Shown here: positions 44,047-56,145 of the stretch, one piece after another | How positions within the stretch are numbered: position 1 is the first letter of the stretch | How the letters are laid out: each line of letters opens with the position of its first letter | DNA from: DATMAM01 sp035559995 | Lineage (GTDB): Bacteria; Desulfobacterota; Binatia; UBA9968 | DNA length: 64,000 nucleotides | Direction of reading: 5' to 3' | Assembly: GCA_035559995.1 (NCBI GenBank) | Contig: DATMAM010000030.1 | Span: 124,001 to 188,000 of the forward strand | The notes under the pieces: model-generated | Database searches by the model: none | Seen by the model: only the letters and a program-made list of their open reading frames with translations | What the model was told of the DNA's origin: nothing | Program-made: the position numbers and the translations under genes

Positions 44047-45447
44047 TCATGGGCTCTTCCAGATCGGCAGCCAGAGCGGCGGCGCCAAGTTGAAATCGCG
44101 CGCGCTGATCGCGCCCAGCGCCCTCTTGACCTTTCCGACCGTGGTCTGTTCCAGCGTAATCACAAACGGCAGCATCCATGCTGGATCGGCGGCGACGCCG
44201 TAGCTTTCCGCGAGCTGCCTGATCTCGTCGGCGCTATGCGCGAGCTGCCATATCTCCGCGACATTGATGCGCTCGGCGCCCAGGACCTGGCAGATTTCGC
44301 CTACGATTCCCGGCCGGTCGCGCACGACAAACCTGAGGTAAAACGGCGCGGCGATCTCGTCCTGCGGTCGAAACTTCAATCCCGCGGCGCGCCCGCGCGC
44401 GAGCGGCTGCGGCAGCGGGTGCCTTCGGCCGCGCGCGAGATCACAGACGTCTCCCAACACCGCGACCGCCGTCGGCCCCCCGCCGCTCCCCGGACCGATG
44501 AACGCATAGTTCCAATTGCCGCCGCGCGCGTCGGCCAAGGTCGCCGCCGGCCCCGCGCTTCTCCTGCCGCCGAAGAAAATCGCGTTCGTCGCGCCGTCGA
44601 TCCTCGCGGCCAGATGATCGAGCGGCACGACGAACGGCGCCACCATCGCCTCGATCCGGTCGTTGTCGCGCCGCGCCATAGCGAGATGCTTTATCGTCGC
44701 CCCCGCTTTTCGCCCGGCGTAGAGAAAGTCGATCGGCTGGATCTCTTCGATCCCTTTGCGCAAGATCGCCCCCGGCTCGGCATAAGCGCCGAAGCCGACC
44801 GCGGCCAAAATGACGAGCTTGGCCTCGGCGTCGCTCCCGCTGGTATCGGCGCTCGGATCCGTCTCCGCATAGCCCAGGCGCTGGGCTTCCGCCAGCGCCG
44901 CGCCAAAAGAGAGGTTTGCCTGCGCCATCCCGGACAAGATGAAATTGCACGTGCCGTTGATGATCCCAAAGATCGCCGCCGGCTCTTCCGCGGCAAAGCC
45001 CTCCGCGAGCGCGCGAATAATGGGGATGCCGCCGCCGACGCACGCCTCGAACCTGAGCTCGCGCCGGCTGTGCGCCACCGCGTCCGCGATCGCGGCGCCA
45101 AAGCGCGCCAGGACCGCCTTGTCGGAGGTGACGACGTCTTTGCCGTTCTCGAGCGCGCGCACGATGTAATCGCGGTACCGCGGCAGGTCCGACGGATCCT
45201 GCGTTCCCAAAACCTCGACCACGATGTCGACCTCGGGGTTACGGGTTACGTCGTCGGCGCTCGCCGTGAAAAGGTCGGGGTAGCGCCGATACCACTTCTT
45301 GTTCTCGGGATGCGGCGTGTAGATCTTGACGATCTTGAGCTCCACCCCGGCGCGCGCTCTCACCTCTTCCCAGCGCTCGAACACGATATCCTGGATCGCC
45401 TCGCCGACGGTGCCGGAGCCGAGCAATCCTAGCCTAGCGCGAACCAT
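44047..45447 (-). CDS. hom: homoserine dehydrogenase
   Basis: This 466-residue enzyme reduces aspartate semialdehyde to homoserine. The NAD(P) site is LGLLGSGTVGEAI. The substrate domain has GGGIPIIRALAEGF, IINGTCNFILSGM, FAEAQRLGYAE-like helix and DPSADTSGSDAEAKLVILA. A C-terminal ACT domain (from about residue 380, LRFVVRDRPGIVGEICQVLG) gives threonine feedback control. It is on the minus strand between the aminotransferase and the ApgM-like gene. Confidence 0.95.
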   Translation of the reverse strand: MVRARLGLLGSGTVGEAIQDIVFERWEEVRARAGVELKIVKIYTPHPENKKWYRRYPDLFTASADDVTRNPEVDIVVEVLGTQDPSDLPRYRDYIVRALENGKDVVTSDKAVLARFGAAIADAVAHSRRELRFEACVGGGIPIIRALAEGFAAEEPAAIFGIINGTCNFILSGMAQANLSFGAALAEAQRLGYAETDPSADTSGSDAEAKLVILAAVGFGAYAEPGAILRKGIEEIQPIDFLYAGRKAGATIKHLAMARRDNDRIEAMVAPFVVPLDHLAARIDGATNAIFFGGRRSAGPAATLADARGGNWNYAFIGPGSGGGPTAVAVLGDVCDLARGRRHPLPQPLARGRAAGLKFRPQDEIAAPFYLRFVVRDRPGIVGEICQVLGAERINVAEIWQLAHSADEIRQLAESYGVAADPAWMLPFVITLEQTTVGKVKRALGAISARDFNLAPPLWLPIWKSP

Positions 45448-45516
45448 GACACGTCATTGGCCCTGAGCGAATTTCTTGCTCCGCTCCGGTTTTGCTGGAG
45501 AATGTCGCGCAAGCCT

Positions 45517-46737
45517 CTAGTCCAAGAGCTTGCCGAGGGCGCGGCGAATCGTTCTTACCGCCTGCCGGGTGCGGTGCTCGTTTTCGATCAGCGCAAAGCG
45601 CACGAAGTCATCGCCGTACTCGCCGAATCCGATGCCCGGAGAGACCGCGACCTTCGCTTCTTTGAGAAGGAACTTTGCGAACTCCACCGATCCCATCTTC
45701 TTGCAGCCGTCGGGAATCTCAGCCCAAACGAACATCGTCCCCTTCGGCCTGTTGATGTTCCAGCCGACCCGCTGGAGCCCGTCCACGAGCGCGTCGCGCC
45801 GGCGCCGGTAAGTCTCGCGGATCGTCTCCACGGCATCCTGCGGCCCGTTCAAGGCGTGAATCGCGGCGATCTGCACCGGCTGGAACATGCCGTAGTCCAG
45901 GTAGCTCTTGATGCGCGCGAGAGCGTTCACCATCAGCGAATTCCCGACGGCAAAGCCGACCCTCCAGCCCGGCATGTTGTAGCTCTTCGACAGCGAAAAG
46001 AACTCGATGCCGACCTCCTTCGCTCCACGAACCTGGAGAAGGCTCGGCGGCGAGTAGCCGTCGAAGGTCAGATCGGCATAGGCGAAGTCGTGGATCACCA
46101 GGATCTCGTGCTCCTGGGCGAAACGGACGACGCGCTCGAAAAAATCGATCTCGACGACTTCGGTGGTCGGATTGTGCGGGAAGCTGACGATGATCACCTT
46201 CGGCCTGGGCCAGGTCTGCTTGATCGCGTCCTCGAGATGCGCGAGGAATTCGTGGCTCGAGCGCATGGGAATGCTGCGCAAGTCGCCGCCGGCCAATATG
46301 ACCGAATACTGATGGATGGGATAAGTCGGGCTGGGACAAAGCACGACGTCGCCGGGATCGACGATCGCCCACACCAGGTGTCCCAAGCCCTCTTTGGCGC
46401 CGATCGTCACGATCGCTTCCGTTTCCGGGTTCACCTCGACCCCGAAGCGCCGCTTGTACCAGTCGGCGATCGCAAGTCGGAGCTTGTAGATACCCCTGGA
46501 GGCCGAATAGCGGTGATTGTGCGGCTTCTGCGCGGCCTCGACGAGCTTTTCGACGATGTGCGCGGGGGTCGGCTGATCGGGGTTGCCCATGCCGAAGTCG
46601 ACGATATCCTCTCCCCTGCGGCGCGCTTCGAGCTTGAGCTCGTTGATGATGTTGAACACGTACGGCGGAAGTCTCTGAATGCGGCGAAATTCCACTGGCT
46701 GACTCGTTATTGTCCGGCGCTGCTTAGCCCGGCGCAA
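45517..46737 (-). CDS. alaC: alanine/aspartate-type aminotransferase (AlaC-like)
   Basis: This 406-residue fold-type I PLP enzyme has IVDFGMGNPDQPTP, the PLP lysine in FFSLSKSYNMPGWRVGFAVG and a C-terminal FVRFALIENEHRTRQAVRTI. It matches the AlaC group, glutamate-pyruvate transaminases often found directly upstream of hom in delta- and betaproteobacteria. The first 15 residues lack homology; a GTG at 46695 (VEFRRIQRLPPYV) is an alternative start. The gap to hom is 69 bases. Confidence 0.9.
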   Translation of the reverse strand: MRRAKQRRTITSQPVEFRRIQRLPPYVFNIINELKLEARRRGEDIVDFGMGNPDQPTPAHIVEKLVEAAQKPHNHRYSASRGIYKLRLAIADWYKRRFGVEVNPETEAIVTIGAKEGLGHLVWAIVDPGDVVLCPSPTYPIHQYSVILAGGDLRSIPMRSSHEFLAHLEDAIKQTWPRPKVIIVSFPHNPTTEVVEIDFFERVVRFAQEHEILVIHDFAYADLTFDGYSPPSLLQVRGAKEVGIEFFSLSKSYNMPGWRVGFAVGNSLMVNALARIKSYLDYGMFQPVQIAAIHALNGPQDAVETIRETYRRRRDALVDGLQRVGWNINRPKGTMFVWAEIPDGCKKMGSVEFAKFLLKEAKVAVSPGIGFGEYGDDFVRFALIENEHRTRQAVRTIRRALGKLLD

Positions 46738-46857
46738 ACCATCCGTTGAGGCGCTTGGGCGCTGAGCCTTATTTTATAAGCCATCCCGCAACCGCGTGCA
46801 AATCGCGGCCGCCAACGCGTCCTTCGGTCGGTTGGCGGCGCCGAAAAAAATCTTTTT

Positions 46858-49062
46858 TCAGCCGATATTCCCCAGCTCCAAGCGCTCGCCCCACCGCCTT
46901 TGGAGCACGATCTTTAGCGCCTTGGACTCCGGCCTCTCGAGCCGCGGGTCGAAGGCGAGCCAATCGATGGCTTCCTTGCGCGCCTTGAGCAGAAGCTCCG
47001 AATCGCGCATGAGATTGGCCAGCCGAAAATCGGCAAGCCCCGACTGCCGCGTCCCCAAAAACTCGCCTGGACCCCGCAGCGCGAGGTCCGCCTGCGCGAT
47101 CCTAAACCCGTTGTGCTCTTTTTGCATGATGCGGAGCCGCGCCAGGCCCTCGGGACCGGCGCCGGCCGAGCAGAGCAGAATACACATCGAGCGCTCGCTT
47201 CCCCTGCCGACCCGGCCGCGGAGCTGGTGCAACTGCGAAAGGCCAAAGCGGTCGGCGTGCTCGACCACCATCACGGTCGCGTTCGGAATATCGATCCCCA
47301 CCTCGATCACGGTCGTGGCCACGAGCACCTGCATCCGGCCGGCCTTGAAGCGGCGCATGGTCCGCTCGCGCTCCGCCGCGCTCATCCGGCCGTGAATCAA
47401 GCCGACGCGAAACTCGCGCAACGGCCCCGTCGAAAGCTCCTCGGCCACGCGCGTCGCGTCGCGCAGCTCGAGCCGCTCCGACGTTTCGATGAGCGGGCAA
47501 ACCACATAGGCCTGGCGTCCGTGGCGCAAGTTCGCGGCCATCTTGCCGTACATCTCGGCGCGCCGGCTTTCGCCGATCACCCAGGTCTGCACGGGCGGTC
47601 TTCCCGGCGGCGACTCCTCGAGCGAGGAAACCTCGAGATCGCCATAAAGCACGAGCGCCAGGCTTCGCGGAATCGGCGTCGCGCTCATCAGCAAGATGTC
47701 GGGCTGCGGGCGCTCGGGAGTGGCGCCCGCCGCCCAATGCGTGAGGGTGCGAAGCGCCGCGCGCTGCGCGACGCCGAAGCGGTGCTGCTCGTCGATGACG
47801 CCGAGGCCCATGCGCGGCACGCGCACCCCTTCCTGGATGACCGCGTGCGTTCCCACGATAAATTGCGTCTCGCCAAGCGCGATCCGCTCGAGCGCCCGAC
47901 GCTTCTCGGCGCGCGCGAGCGATCCCGTGAGCAGCGCCGAGGAGACCCCCAGCCGCTCGGCGTAGGTCCTCAGATTCGCGAAGTGCTGCTCGGCGAGAAT
48001 CTCGGTCGGCGCGAGCCACACGGCCTGAAAGCCGTTTTCGATTGCGCGCAACGTCGCCAACCAGGCGAGAATCGTCTTCCCCGAGCCGACGTCGCCCTGG
48101 ATGAGCCGCTGCATCGGGTAGGCGGCCTCCATCCCCGAGTAGATTTCGCTCAAGACCCTCTCCTGCGCCCGCGTCAACTCAAAAGGCAACAGCGCGCGCA
48201 TGCGCGCCGTAAGCTCGCGCCGCTCTTTAAAGGCGATGCCGCTCGCCGCCGCGCGCGTTCTTTTCTTGAGCCCGAGCCCGAGCTGCAGATAGAAAAACTC
48301 ATCAAAGATGACCGAGCGGTGCGCCGCCGAGGAAAGCCGGTTGAGGGCGGGGAGATCGGCCGAAGGATCGGGAAGATGCACCGCGGCGAGCGCGCGGCGG
48401 AGGTCCATGAGCTGCTGGCGCGCGGCGATCGCGTCGGGAATGAAGCTGGGTAAGTACCGCCCGTACGCGCCGAGCGCCTGGCCAATCCATCTTCTTAGAC
48501 TGCCGAGCGGTAGCCCCTCCGTGCGCCAGTAAACCGGCAGGATGCGCGCCCGCGCGCCTTGCTCGCCGACATCGAGGCGTTCGAACTCGGGATGAATGAT
48601 TTTGTGCCAGCGGACCCCGCGCTCGACCTTGCCGTGAACCAAGAGCGCGCTACCGAGCCTGAGCTCGCGCTGGATGAACGGCGTCGGCCGGTACCACACC
48701 AGCTCGAGCGCGCCGGTCGCATCGGCGAGGATCCCGACCAGGAGGTAGCCGCGGCGGCCGGGGACGTATTTTTTTTCCAGCCGCACGAGGCGGCCGGCGA
48801 ATGTCTGTTCGCGGCCGGGCTGCGCGCTTCTGGTCTCGCCGATGAGGCGGCGGTCCTCGTAGCGAAACGGCAGATGGTAGAGGAGATCCTCGACGGTGTT
48901 CAGGCCCAGCTTTTCCAGCTGCAAAGCGCGCTTGGGGCCGATGCCGCCAAGAAACCTGAGCGGCGTGCGCAGCGCGCTGAGGCAATCTTGCGGCCGCGCC
49001 GCGCTCCGCTCGTAGAGATCCGCGCGCGGGTCTTCCTTGCGACCGGACGGATCCGCGTTCAT
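46858..49062 (-). CDS. recG: ATP-dependent DNA helicase RecG
   Basis: This 734-residue helicase remodels stalled replication forks and Holliday junctions. The N-terminal wedge domain has FLGGIGPKRALQLEKLGLNTVEDLLYH. The motor has Walker A LIQGDVGSGKT, the DE-H variant Walker B VIDEQHRFGVAQR, motif III LLMSATPIPRSLAL and motif VI HQLRGRVGRGSERS, followed by the TRG-type LRGPGEFLGTRQSGL. It starts 5 bases after the carB stop, so it is likely part of the pyrimidine transcript. Confidence 0.95.
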   Translation of the reverse strand: MNADPSGRKEDPRADLYERSAARPQDCLSALRTPLRFLGGIGPKRALQLEKLGLNTVEDLLYHLPFRYEDRRLIGETRSAQPGREQTFAGRLVRLEKKYVPGRRGYLLVGILADATGALELVWYRPTPFIQRELRLGSALLVHGKVERGVRWHKIIHPEFERLDVGEQGARARILPVYWRTEGLPLGSLRRWIGQALGAYGRYLPSFIPDAIAARQQLMDLRRALAAVHLPDPSADLPALNRLSSAAHRSVIFDEFFYLQLGLGLKKRTRAAASGIAFKERRELTARMRALLPFELTRAQERVLSEIYSGMEAAYPMQRLIQGDVGSGKTILAWLATLRAIENGFQAVWLAPTEILAEQHFANLRTYAERLGVSSALLTGSLARAEKRRALERIALGETQFIVGTHAVIQEGVRVPRMGLGVIDEQHRFGVAQRAALRTLTHWAAGATPERPQPDILLMSATPIPRSLALVLYGDLEVSSLEESPPGRPPVQTWVIGESRRAEMYGKMAANLRHGRQAYVVCPLIETSERLELRDATRVAEELSTGPLREFRVGLIHGRMSAAERERTMRRFKAGRMQVLVATTVIEVGIDIPNATVMVVEHADRFGLSQLHQLRGRVGRGSERSMCILLCSAGAGPEGLARLRIMQKEHNGFRIAQADLALRGPGEFLGTRQSGLADFRLANLMRDSELLLKARKEAIDWLAFDPRLERPESKALKIVLQRRWGERLELGNIG

Positions 49063-49067
49063 CGCTG

Positions 49068-52295
<3,228 letters not shown>

Positions 52296-52300
52296 CGAAG

Positions 52301-53464
52301 TCAGTGGCCGTGCTCTTCGATCATCTCGATAAAGCGCCGAAAGAGATAGCTCGAATCGTGCGGCCCGGGAGAAGCCTCCGGATGGTATTGCACCGAAAAG
52401 ATCGGGTACGCGCGGTGCGCGAGCCCCTCGACGGTGTTGTCGTTGAGATTGAGATGCGTGATCTCGGCGGCGCCTTTGAGCGATTCGGGATCGACGGCAA
52501 AGCCGTGATTTTGCGTCGTGATCTCGACCCTGCGCGTCTTGAGATCCATGACCGGATGATTGCCGCCGTGATGCCCGAATTTGAGCTTGTAGGTCCGGCC
52601 GCCCAAAGCGAGGCCCAAGATCTGGTGCCCGAGGCAGATGCCGAAGATCGGCTTTTTGCCGATCAGCCGCCGGACGTTCTCGCGCGCGTACGGCACGGCG
52701 TCGGGGTCGCCGGGGCCGTTGGAGAGAAAAATCCCGTCGGGATCGAGGGCGAGCACGTCCTGCGCCGGTGTCGCCGCCGGGACGACTTTCACGCGGCAGC
52801 CCGATTCCGCAAGCCCGCGCAGGATGTTGAACTTGATGCCGTAATCGTAGGCGACGACAAAATAGCGCGGCTTGTAGAAATCGCCCCCGCGCGTCCTCCT
52901 TTTGGTCTCAGTTTGCGCCGGCCGCCTCTTGTAACCGCGCCCCAGCTCCCAGAAGCCCTCGTCCCAGTCGTAGGCCTCGCGGCAGCTGACCCGCTCTACG
53001 AGATCGACGCCCACAAGACCTGGAGCGCGCCGCGCCTTGGCGATCAGCTCCTCGGGATCTTCGGCGCGCGTGGCGATCACCCCTTGCTGCGCGCCGACCT
53101 CGCGCAGGTGGCGCACCAGCGAGCGCGTGTCGACGCCTTCGATGCCGACGATCCCGTGCTCCTTCATGTATTCGTGCAGCGCCCGGGTCGAGCGCCAGTT
53201 GCTTGGAAGCGGATTGTACTCCTTGACGATAAAGCCTCTGACGAACGGCCGGCGCGATTCGCTGTCTTCCGGATTGACGCCGACGTTGCCGATTTCCGGG
53301 TAAGTCATCGCCACCAGCTGGCCTTCGTACGACGGGTCGGTCAGAATCTCCTGGTATCCCGTCATGCTCGTGTTAAAGACGACTTCCCCCGCGGCCTCGC
53401 CTTCGGCCCCGAAAGAGCGCCCGACATAGACGGCCCCGTCGGCCAACGCCAAGATCGCTTTCAT
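52301..53464 (-). CDS. carA: carbamoyl-phosphate synthase small (glutaminase) subunit
   Basis: This 387-residue subunit hydrolyses glutamine to feed ammonia to CarB. The N-terminal domain has TSMTGYQEILTDPSYEGQLV. The class I glutaminase domain has the nucleophile in FGICLGHQILGLALGG and the H-E pair in VQYHPEASPGPHDS. An insertion with basic residues (YKRRPAQTETKRRTRGG) lies between the domains. The ATG overlaps the stop of the pyrBIR gene (ATGA), so the two are translationally coupled. Confidence 0.97.
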   Translation of the reverse strand: MKAILALADGAVYVGRSFGAEGEAAGEVVFNTSMTGYQEILTDPSYEGQLVAMTYPEIGNVGVNPEDSESRRPFVRGFIVKEYNPLPSNWRSTRALHEYMKEHGIVGIEGVDTRSLVRHLREVGAQQGVIATRAEDPEELIAKARRAPGLVGVDLVERVSCREAYDWDEGFWELGRGYKRRPAQTETKRRTRGGDFYKPRYFVVAYDYGIKFNILRGLAESGCRVKVVPAATPAQDVLALDPDGIFLSNGPGDPDAVPYARENVRRLIGKKPIFGICLGHQILGLALGGRTYKLKFGHHGGNHPVMDLKTRRVEITTQNHGFAVDPESLKGAAEITHLNLNDNTVEGLAHRAYPIFSVQYHPEASPGPHDSSYLFRRFIEMIEEHGH

Positions 53465-55407
53465 GCGCCCGGCTGCTCCGCAGACGACGGCGCCACCATC
53501 GAATAGATCACGACTTTGTCCCTTTCGTCCTGCTCGACCTCGCGCAGCTTGACGCGCACGCGCTCGCGCTCCGAGCTGGGAATGTGTTTGCCGACGTAGT
53601 TGGGTCGCACGGGAATTTCCCTGTGGCCGCGATCGATCAAAACCGCCAGGCGCACCGATCTAGGCCGGCCGAATTTGAAGATCATGCTGAGCGCGCTCTT
53701 TGCGGTTCTGCCGGTATGAATCACGTCATCGACCAGGATCACGTCGCGCTCGCGCACGTTCGGAATCGAGCGCTCTTCGGCGGCGCCGGCGACCGTCCAC
53801 AGGCCTTCGCGGTGGCCGTAGAGCTCGATTTCACCGAGCTCGATATCCTCCCTCCCCGCTGCCGCGAGCTCGGCGGCGAGCCGGCGCGCGAGCAGCGCCC
53901 CTTTGGTCCGAATCCCGAGCATCAGCGGCCGCGCCGCGGCGGGTAAATCCTCGGCGATCTGCCTGGCCATCGTACTTTGGGCCGCGCGCAGCTCTTCCTC
54001 GTCCATCAGCGTTCGCTGCGGCCCCACCTTGTACGGCTCGTAGCCCAACTCCTCCGCCTGCTTGATCGAGTCAAACACGGCCAGCTCGCCGGCTTCGAGC
54101 CACTCCCGCAAAGTTTCCGCGAGCGCGGCGTCGTAATGGCAATAGCGGCGCGAGCGCGTGTGGCCAACGACCTCGGCCTTCACCTGCGTCTCGCAGTAGC
54201 AGCACTGGAGCACGAGCCGGCCGCTCGGCGCGGAGAAAAACACGACGAACCGCGAATCCGTCGATACCGGTTCGTTGCGCGACACGCAGTTCCCGTTCGC
54301 GCACAGAGCGGGGAAATTGACGGGCAGCCGGTACGCCGACACCTTGCGGCGCGGCCGCGCCCGGCTCCGGCCGCGCTCCGTGAGCAGATACTGAAGCAGC
54401 GCCATTCGCACCGGGACGCCGTACGCCGCCTGCTTGAAATAGACGCCGCGGCGGTCGCGATCGACTTCCGGCGCCAGCTCGTCGACCCGCGGCAACGGAT
54501 GCAGCACCAGAGTATCCTTGAATCTTTTCGCGCGCAGAAACTCCTCCCCGAGCCGCGGATACTCGGCGGCGCCTGCGCCGCCGGCTTCGGCAAGGCGCTC
54601 GCGCTGCTTGCGCGTCATGTAGAAGGCGTCGAACCGGATCTGGCCGGCAAGCCTTTCCAAGCGCCTTTCGACCTCGGGATCGACCTGGGTAAAAAGCGCG
54701 AGCTGGTGCGGCTCGCTGGGCGTCAGGTAGACCGCGTCGGTCGCCTGGACGGCGCGTTGCCAATCGCCGCTGCCGAGCGGCGCAAGCCCGTAGTGGAACT
54801 CGGCCTCGAGTCTCTCGAGCACCGACTGCGGCAGCTCCATCCCGCGCGCCGCGAGCGTGATCACGTGGGCGCCAAAACGCGCGAGCGCGTACACGAGCGA
54901 ATGGACGGTGCGGCCGTGCTTGAGATCGCCGCAGATCGCAACCGTGAGGCCGCGCAGGCTCCCCCGCTCTTTTTTCAGCGTGTAGAGATCGCACAGCGTC
55001 TGCGTCGGATGCTCGTGGCCGCCGTCGCCGGCATTGATGACCGGCACGGTCGCGAACTCGGCGACGGACTGCGCCGCTCCGTCCCAGTAGTGGCGCACGA
55101 CGAGAACGTCGGCGTAGCTGGAGACGACGCGCGCGGTATCGGCCAGCGTTTCGCCCTTGGCGGCCGAGGACGATTTCATGTCCGGGCAGCTGATGACGGT
55201 GCCCCCGAGCCGCTGCATCGCCGACTCGAACGAGAGCCGGGTCCGAGTGCTCGGCTCGTAAAAGAGGGTCGCCATGATCCGGCCGCGGAGCGCGTCAAAA
55301 CTCTGCCGCGTGCCGTCGGCCGGCTGCAGCGAATCGGCGAGCGCGAAGATCTCCTCGATTTCCTCGTTCGTGAGATCGGCGACGGTTATAAAGTCGCGCT
55401 TGGACAC
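53461..55407 (-). CDS. aspartate carbamoyltransferase fused to PyrI-type zinc domain and PyrR
   Basis: This 648-residue protein starts with GTG 55407 behind GAGGG; GTG 55422, overlapping the pyrR stop, is an alternative. Residues 1-345 are PyrB: STRTR (53-57), the loop lysine in SSSAAKGETLAD, HPTQTLCDLY (133-142) and HPLPR (303-307). Residues 355-412 match the zinc domain of the ATCase regulatory chain PyrI, with C369-x4-C374 and C402-x2-C405. Residues 465-640 are a PyrR/phosphoribosyltransferase domain with the PRPP loop ILVDDVIHTGRTA. The allosteric nucleotide domain of PyrI is missing. It makes carbamoyl-aspartate and might bind PRPP, UMP or RNA in the same chain. Confidence 0.9.
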   Translation of the reverse strand: MSKRDFITVADLTNEEIEEIFALADSLQPADGTRQSFDALRGRIMATLFYEPSTRTRLSFESAMQRLGGTVISCPDMKSSSAAKGETLADTARVVSSYADVLVVRHYWDGAAQSVAEFATVPVINAGDGGHEHPTQTLCDLYTLKKERGSLRGLTVAICGDLKHGRTVHSLVYALARFGAHVITLAARGMELPQSVLERLEAEFHYGLAPLGSGDWQRAVQATDAVYLTPSEPHQLALFTQVDPEVERRLERLAGQIRFDAFYMTRKQRERLAEAGGAGAAEYPRLGEEFLRAKRFKDTLVLHPLPRVDELAPEVDRDRRGVYFKQAAYGVPVRMALLQYLLTERGRSRARPRRKVSAYRLPVNFPALCANGNCVSRNEPVSTDSRFVVFFSAPSGRLVLQCCYCETQVKAEVVGHTRSRRYCHYDAALAETLREWLEAGELAVFDSIKQAEELGYEPYKVGPQRTLMDEEELRAAQSTMARQIAEDLPAAARPLMLGIRTKGALLARRLAAELAAAGREDIELGEIELYGHREGLWTVAGAAEERSIPNVRERDVILVDDVIHTGRTAKSALSMIFKFGRPRSVRLAVLIDRGHREIPVRPNYVGKHIPSSERERVRVKLREVEQDERDKVVIYSMVAPSSAEQPGA

Positions 55408-55418
55408 CGAAGATTCCC

Positions 55419-55964
55419 TCACCAGACCGAGATCTCCCGCCGCCTGGCGCCTACGGTCACCCGGTCGACGCCGTCGCACTCTTTCAGCAGAACGTTGATT
55501 CGCTCGCCCTCCCCGACCAAAAAGTTTTTCCCGACGATATCCGCGCGGATCGGGAGCTCGCGGCTGCCGCGGTCGACGAGAACCGCGACCAGCACCCTGC
55601 GCGGCTTGGCCAGGCGCGTGACCAGCTCGAGCGCCGCGCGCGCCGTTCGCCCCGTGTTGATGACGTCGTCCACCAGCACGACGCTCTTGTCATCGACGGT
55701 GATCGCGAGGTGGCCGGCGTCGGGAGCGCCTCTTTTCTCGCGATCGTCGCGGTACGGCGTGACGTCGATCTCCGCCAGGCGGGGCATGACCCCCGTTAGG
55801 CCTTCGATTCTTTTCGCGAGCCGCCGCGCCAGATGGCTCCCGCGCGAGCGAATCCCAAGCAGCGCCAGATCCTCCACCGGGGTCACCTTTTCGATGATCT
55901 CGTGGGCGAGCCGGTGGATCACGCGCTCGATCGCCTCGTCATTTAACAGCACCTGCTTTTCCAT
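55419..55964 (-). CDS. pyrR: pyrimidine operon regulator/uracil phosphoribosyltransferase PyrR
   Basis: This 181-residue PyrR has LGIRSRGSHLARRLAKRI, LAEIDVTPYRDD and the PRPP loop VVLVDDVINTGRTARAAL. PyrR binds UMP and then a hairpin in the pyr leader RNA to lower expression. A matching hairpin lies 86 bases upstream of its ATG. The ATG itself has no proper ribosome site: the T-tract of a terminator and the stop of a 24-codon leader frame lie just before it, so it probably depends on coupled translation. Confidence 0.93.
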   Translation of the reverse strand: MEKQVLLNDEAIERVIHRLAHEIIEKVTPVEDLALLGIRSRGSHLARRLAKRIEGLTGVMPRLAEIDVTPYRDDREKRGAPDAGHLAITVDDKSVVLVDDVINTGRTARAALELVTRLAKPRRVLVAVLVDRGSRELPIRADIVGKNFLVGEGERINVLLKECDGVDRVTVGARRREISVW

Positions 55965-55968
55965 TGAG

Positions 55969-56043
55969 TTAAAAAAAAGCCCCCAGCGGTACTCGCCGTG
56001 GGGGCTCGCAGTCGAAAATGCAGAGTTTGAATTCGCCGCTCAT
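55969..56043 (-). CDS. 24-codon leader open frame spanning the pyr attenuator
   Basis: An ATG at 56043 opens MSGEFKLCIFDCEPPRRVPL, four more residues and TAA. The frame crosses the whole terminator hairpin, and its stop is 4 bases before the pyrR ATG. AAAAGG and GGTTGG, the only ribosome-site candidates, lie in the 3' arm of the PyrR-binding hairpin. The design recalls the E. coli pyrBI leader peptide, though the sequence is unrelated. Translation is not proven. Confidence 0.45.
   Translation of the reverse strand: MSGEFKLCIFDCEPPRRVPLGAFF
55971..56006 (-). terminator. intrinsic terminator in the pyr leader (attenuator)
   Basis: On the minus strand AGCCCCCA-CGG pairs with CCG-(C)-TGGGGGCT around a CGAGTA loop, 11 bp with one bulged C, followed directly by eight T. 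It stands upstream of pyrR in the direction of transcription, so it must be overcome for the operon to be expressed. Confidence 0.9.
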
Positions 56044-56049
56044 CGCCAA

Positions 56050-56082
56050 CCTTTTCCAACCTCGCCGGATTGGATTAAAAGG
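56050..56082 (-). promoter_or_regulatory. PyrR-binding RNA hairpin (PyrR site)
   Basis: Read on the minus strand, outer arms CCUUUU and AAAAGG enclose an inner CCAA/UUGG stem and the loop UCCGGCGAGG. This fits the known PyrR-binding consensus (purine-rich GAGG loop, A-rich internal bulge; Rfam PyrR element RF00515). It begins right at the predicted 5' end of the transcript. Confidence 0.85.
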
Positions 56083-56090
56083 CCTCACCC

Positions 56091-56119
56091 TTTATAGGCG
56101 CCGCGCGCTCTCAAGTCAA
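56091..56119 (-). promoter_or_regulatory. pyr operon promoter
   Basis: On the minus strand TTGACT (56119-56114), exactly 17 bases, then TATAAA (56096-56091). The start of transcription would fall near 56085, giving a leader of about 120 bases that includes the PyrR site and terminator. Confidence 0.75.
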
Positions 56120-56145
56120 GCCAAAGTGGGCCTTCCAGGCCGCCG

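Noticed and set aside
53977..56097. A 706-codon plus-strand frame opposite the pyrBIR and pyrR genes
   Set aside because: Composition is low-complexity and arginine-rich, with no family similarity; it crosses the attenuator region.
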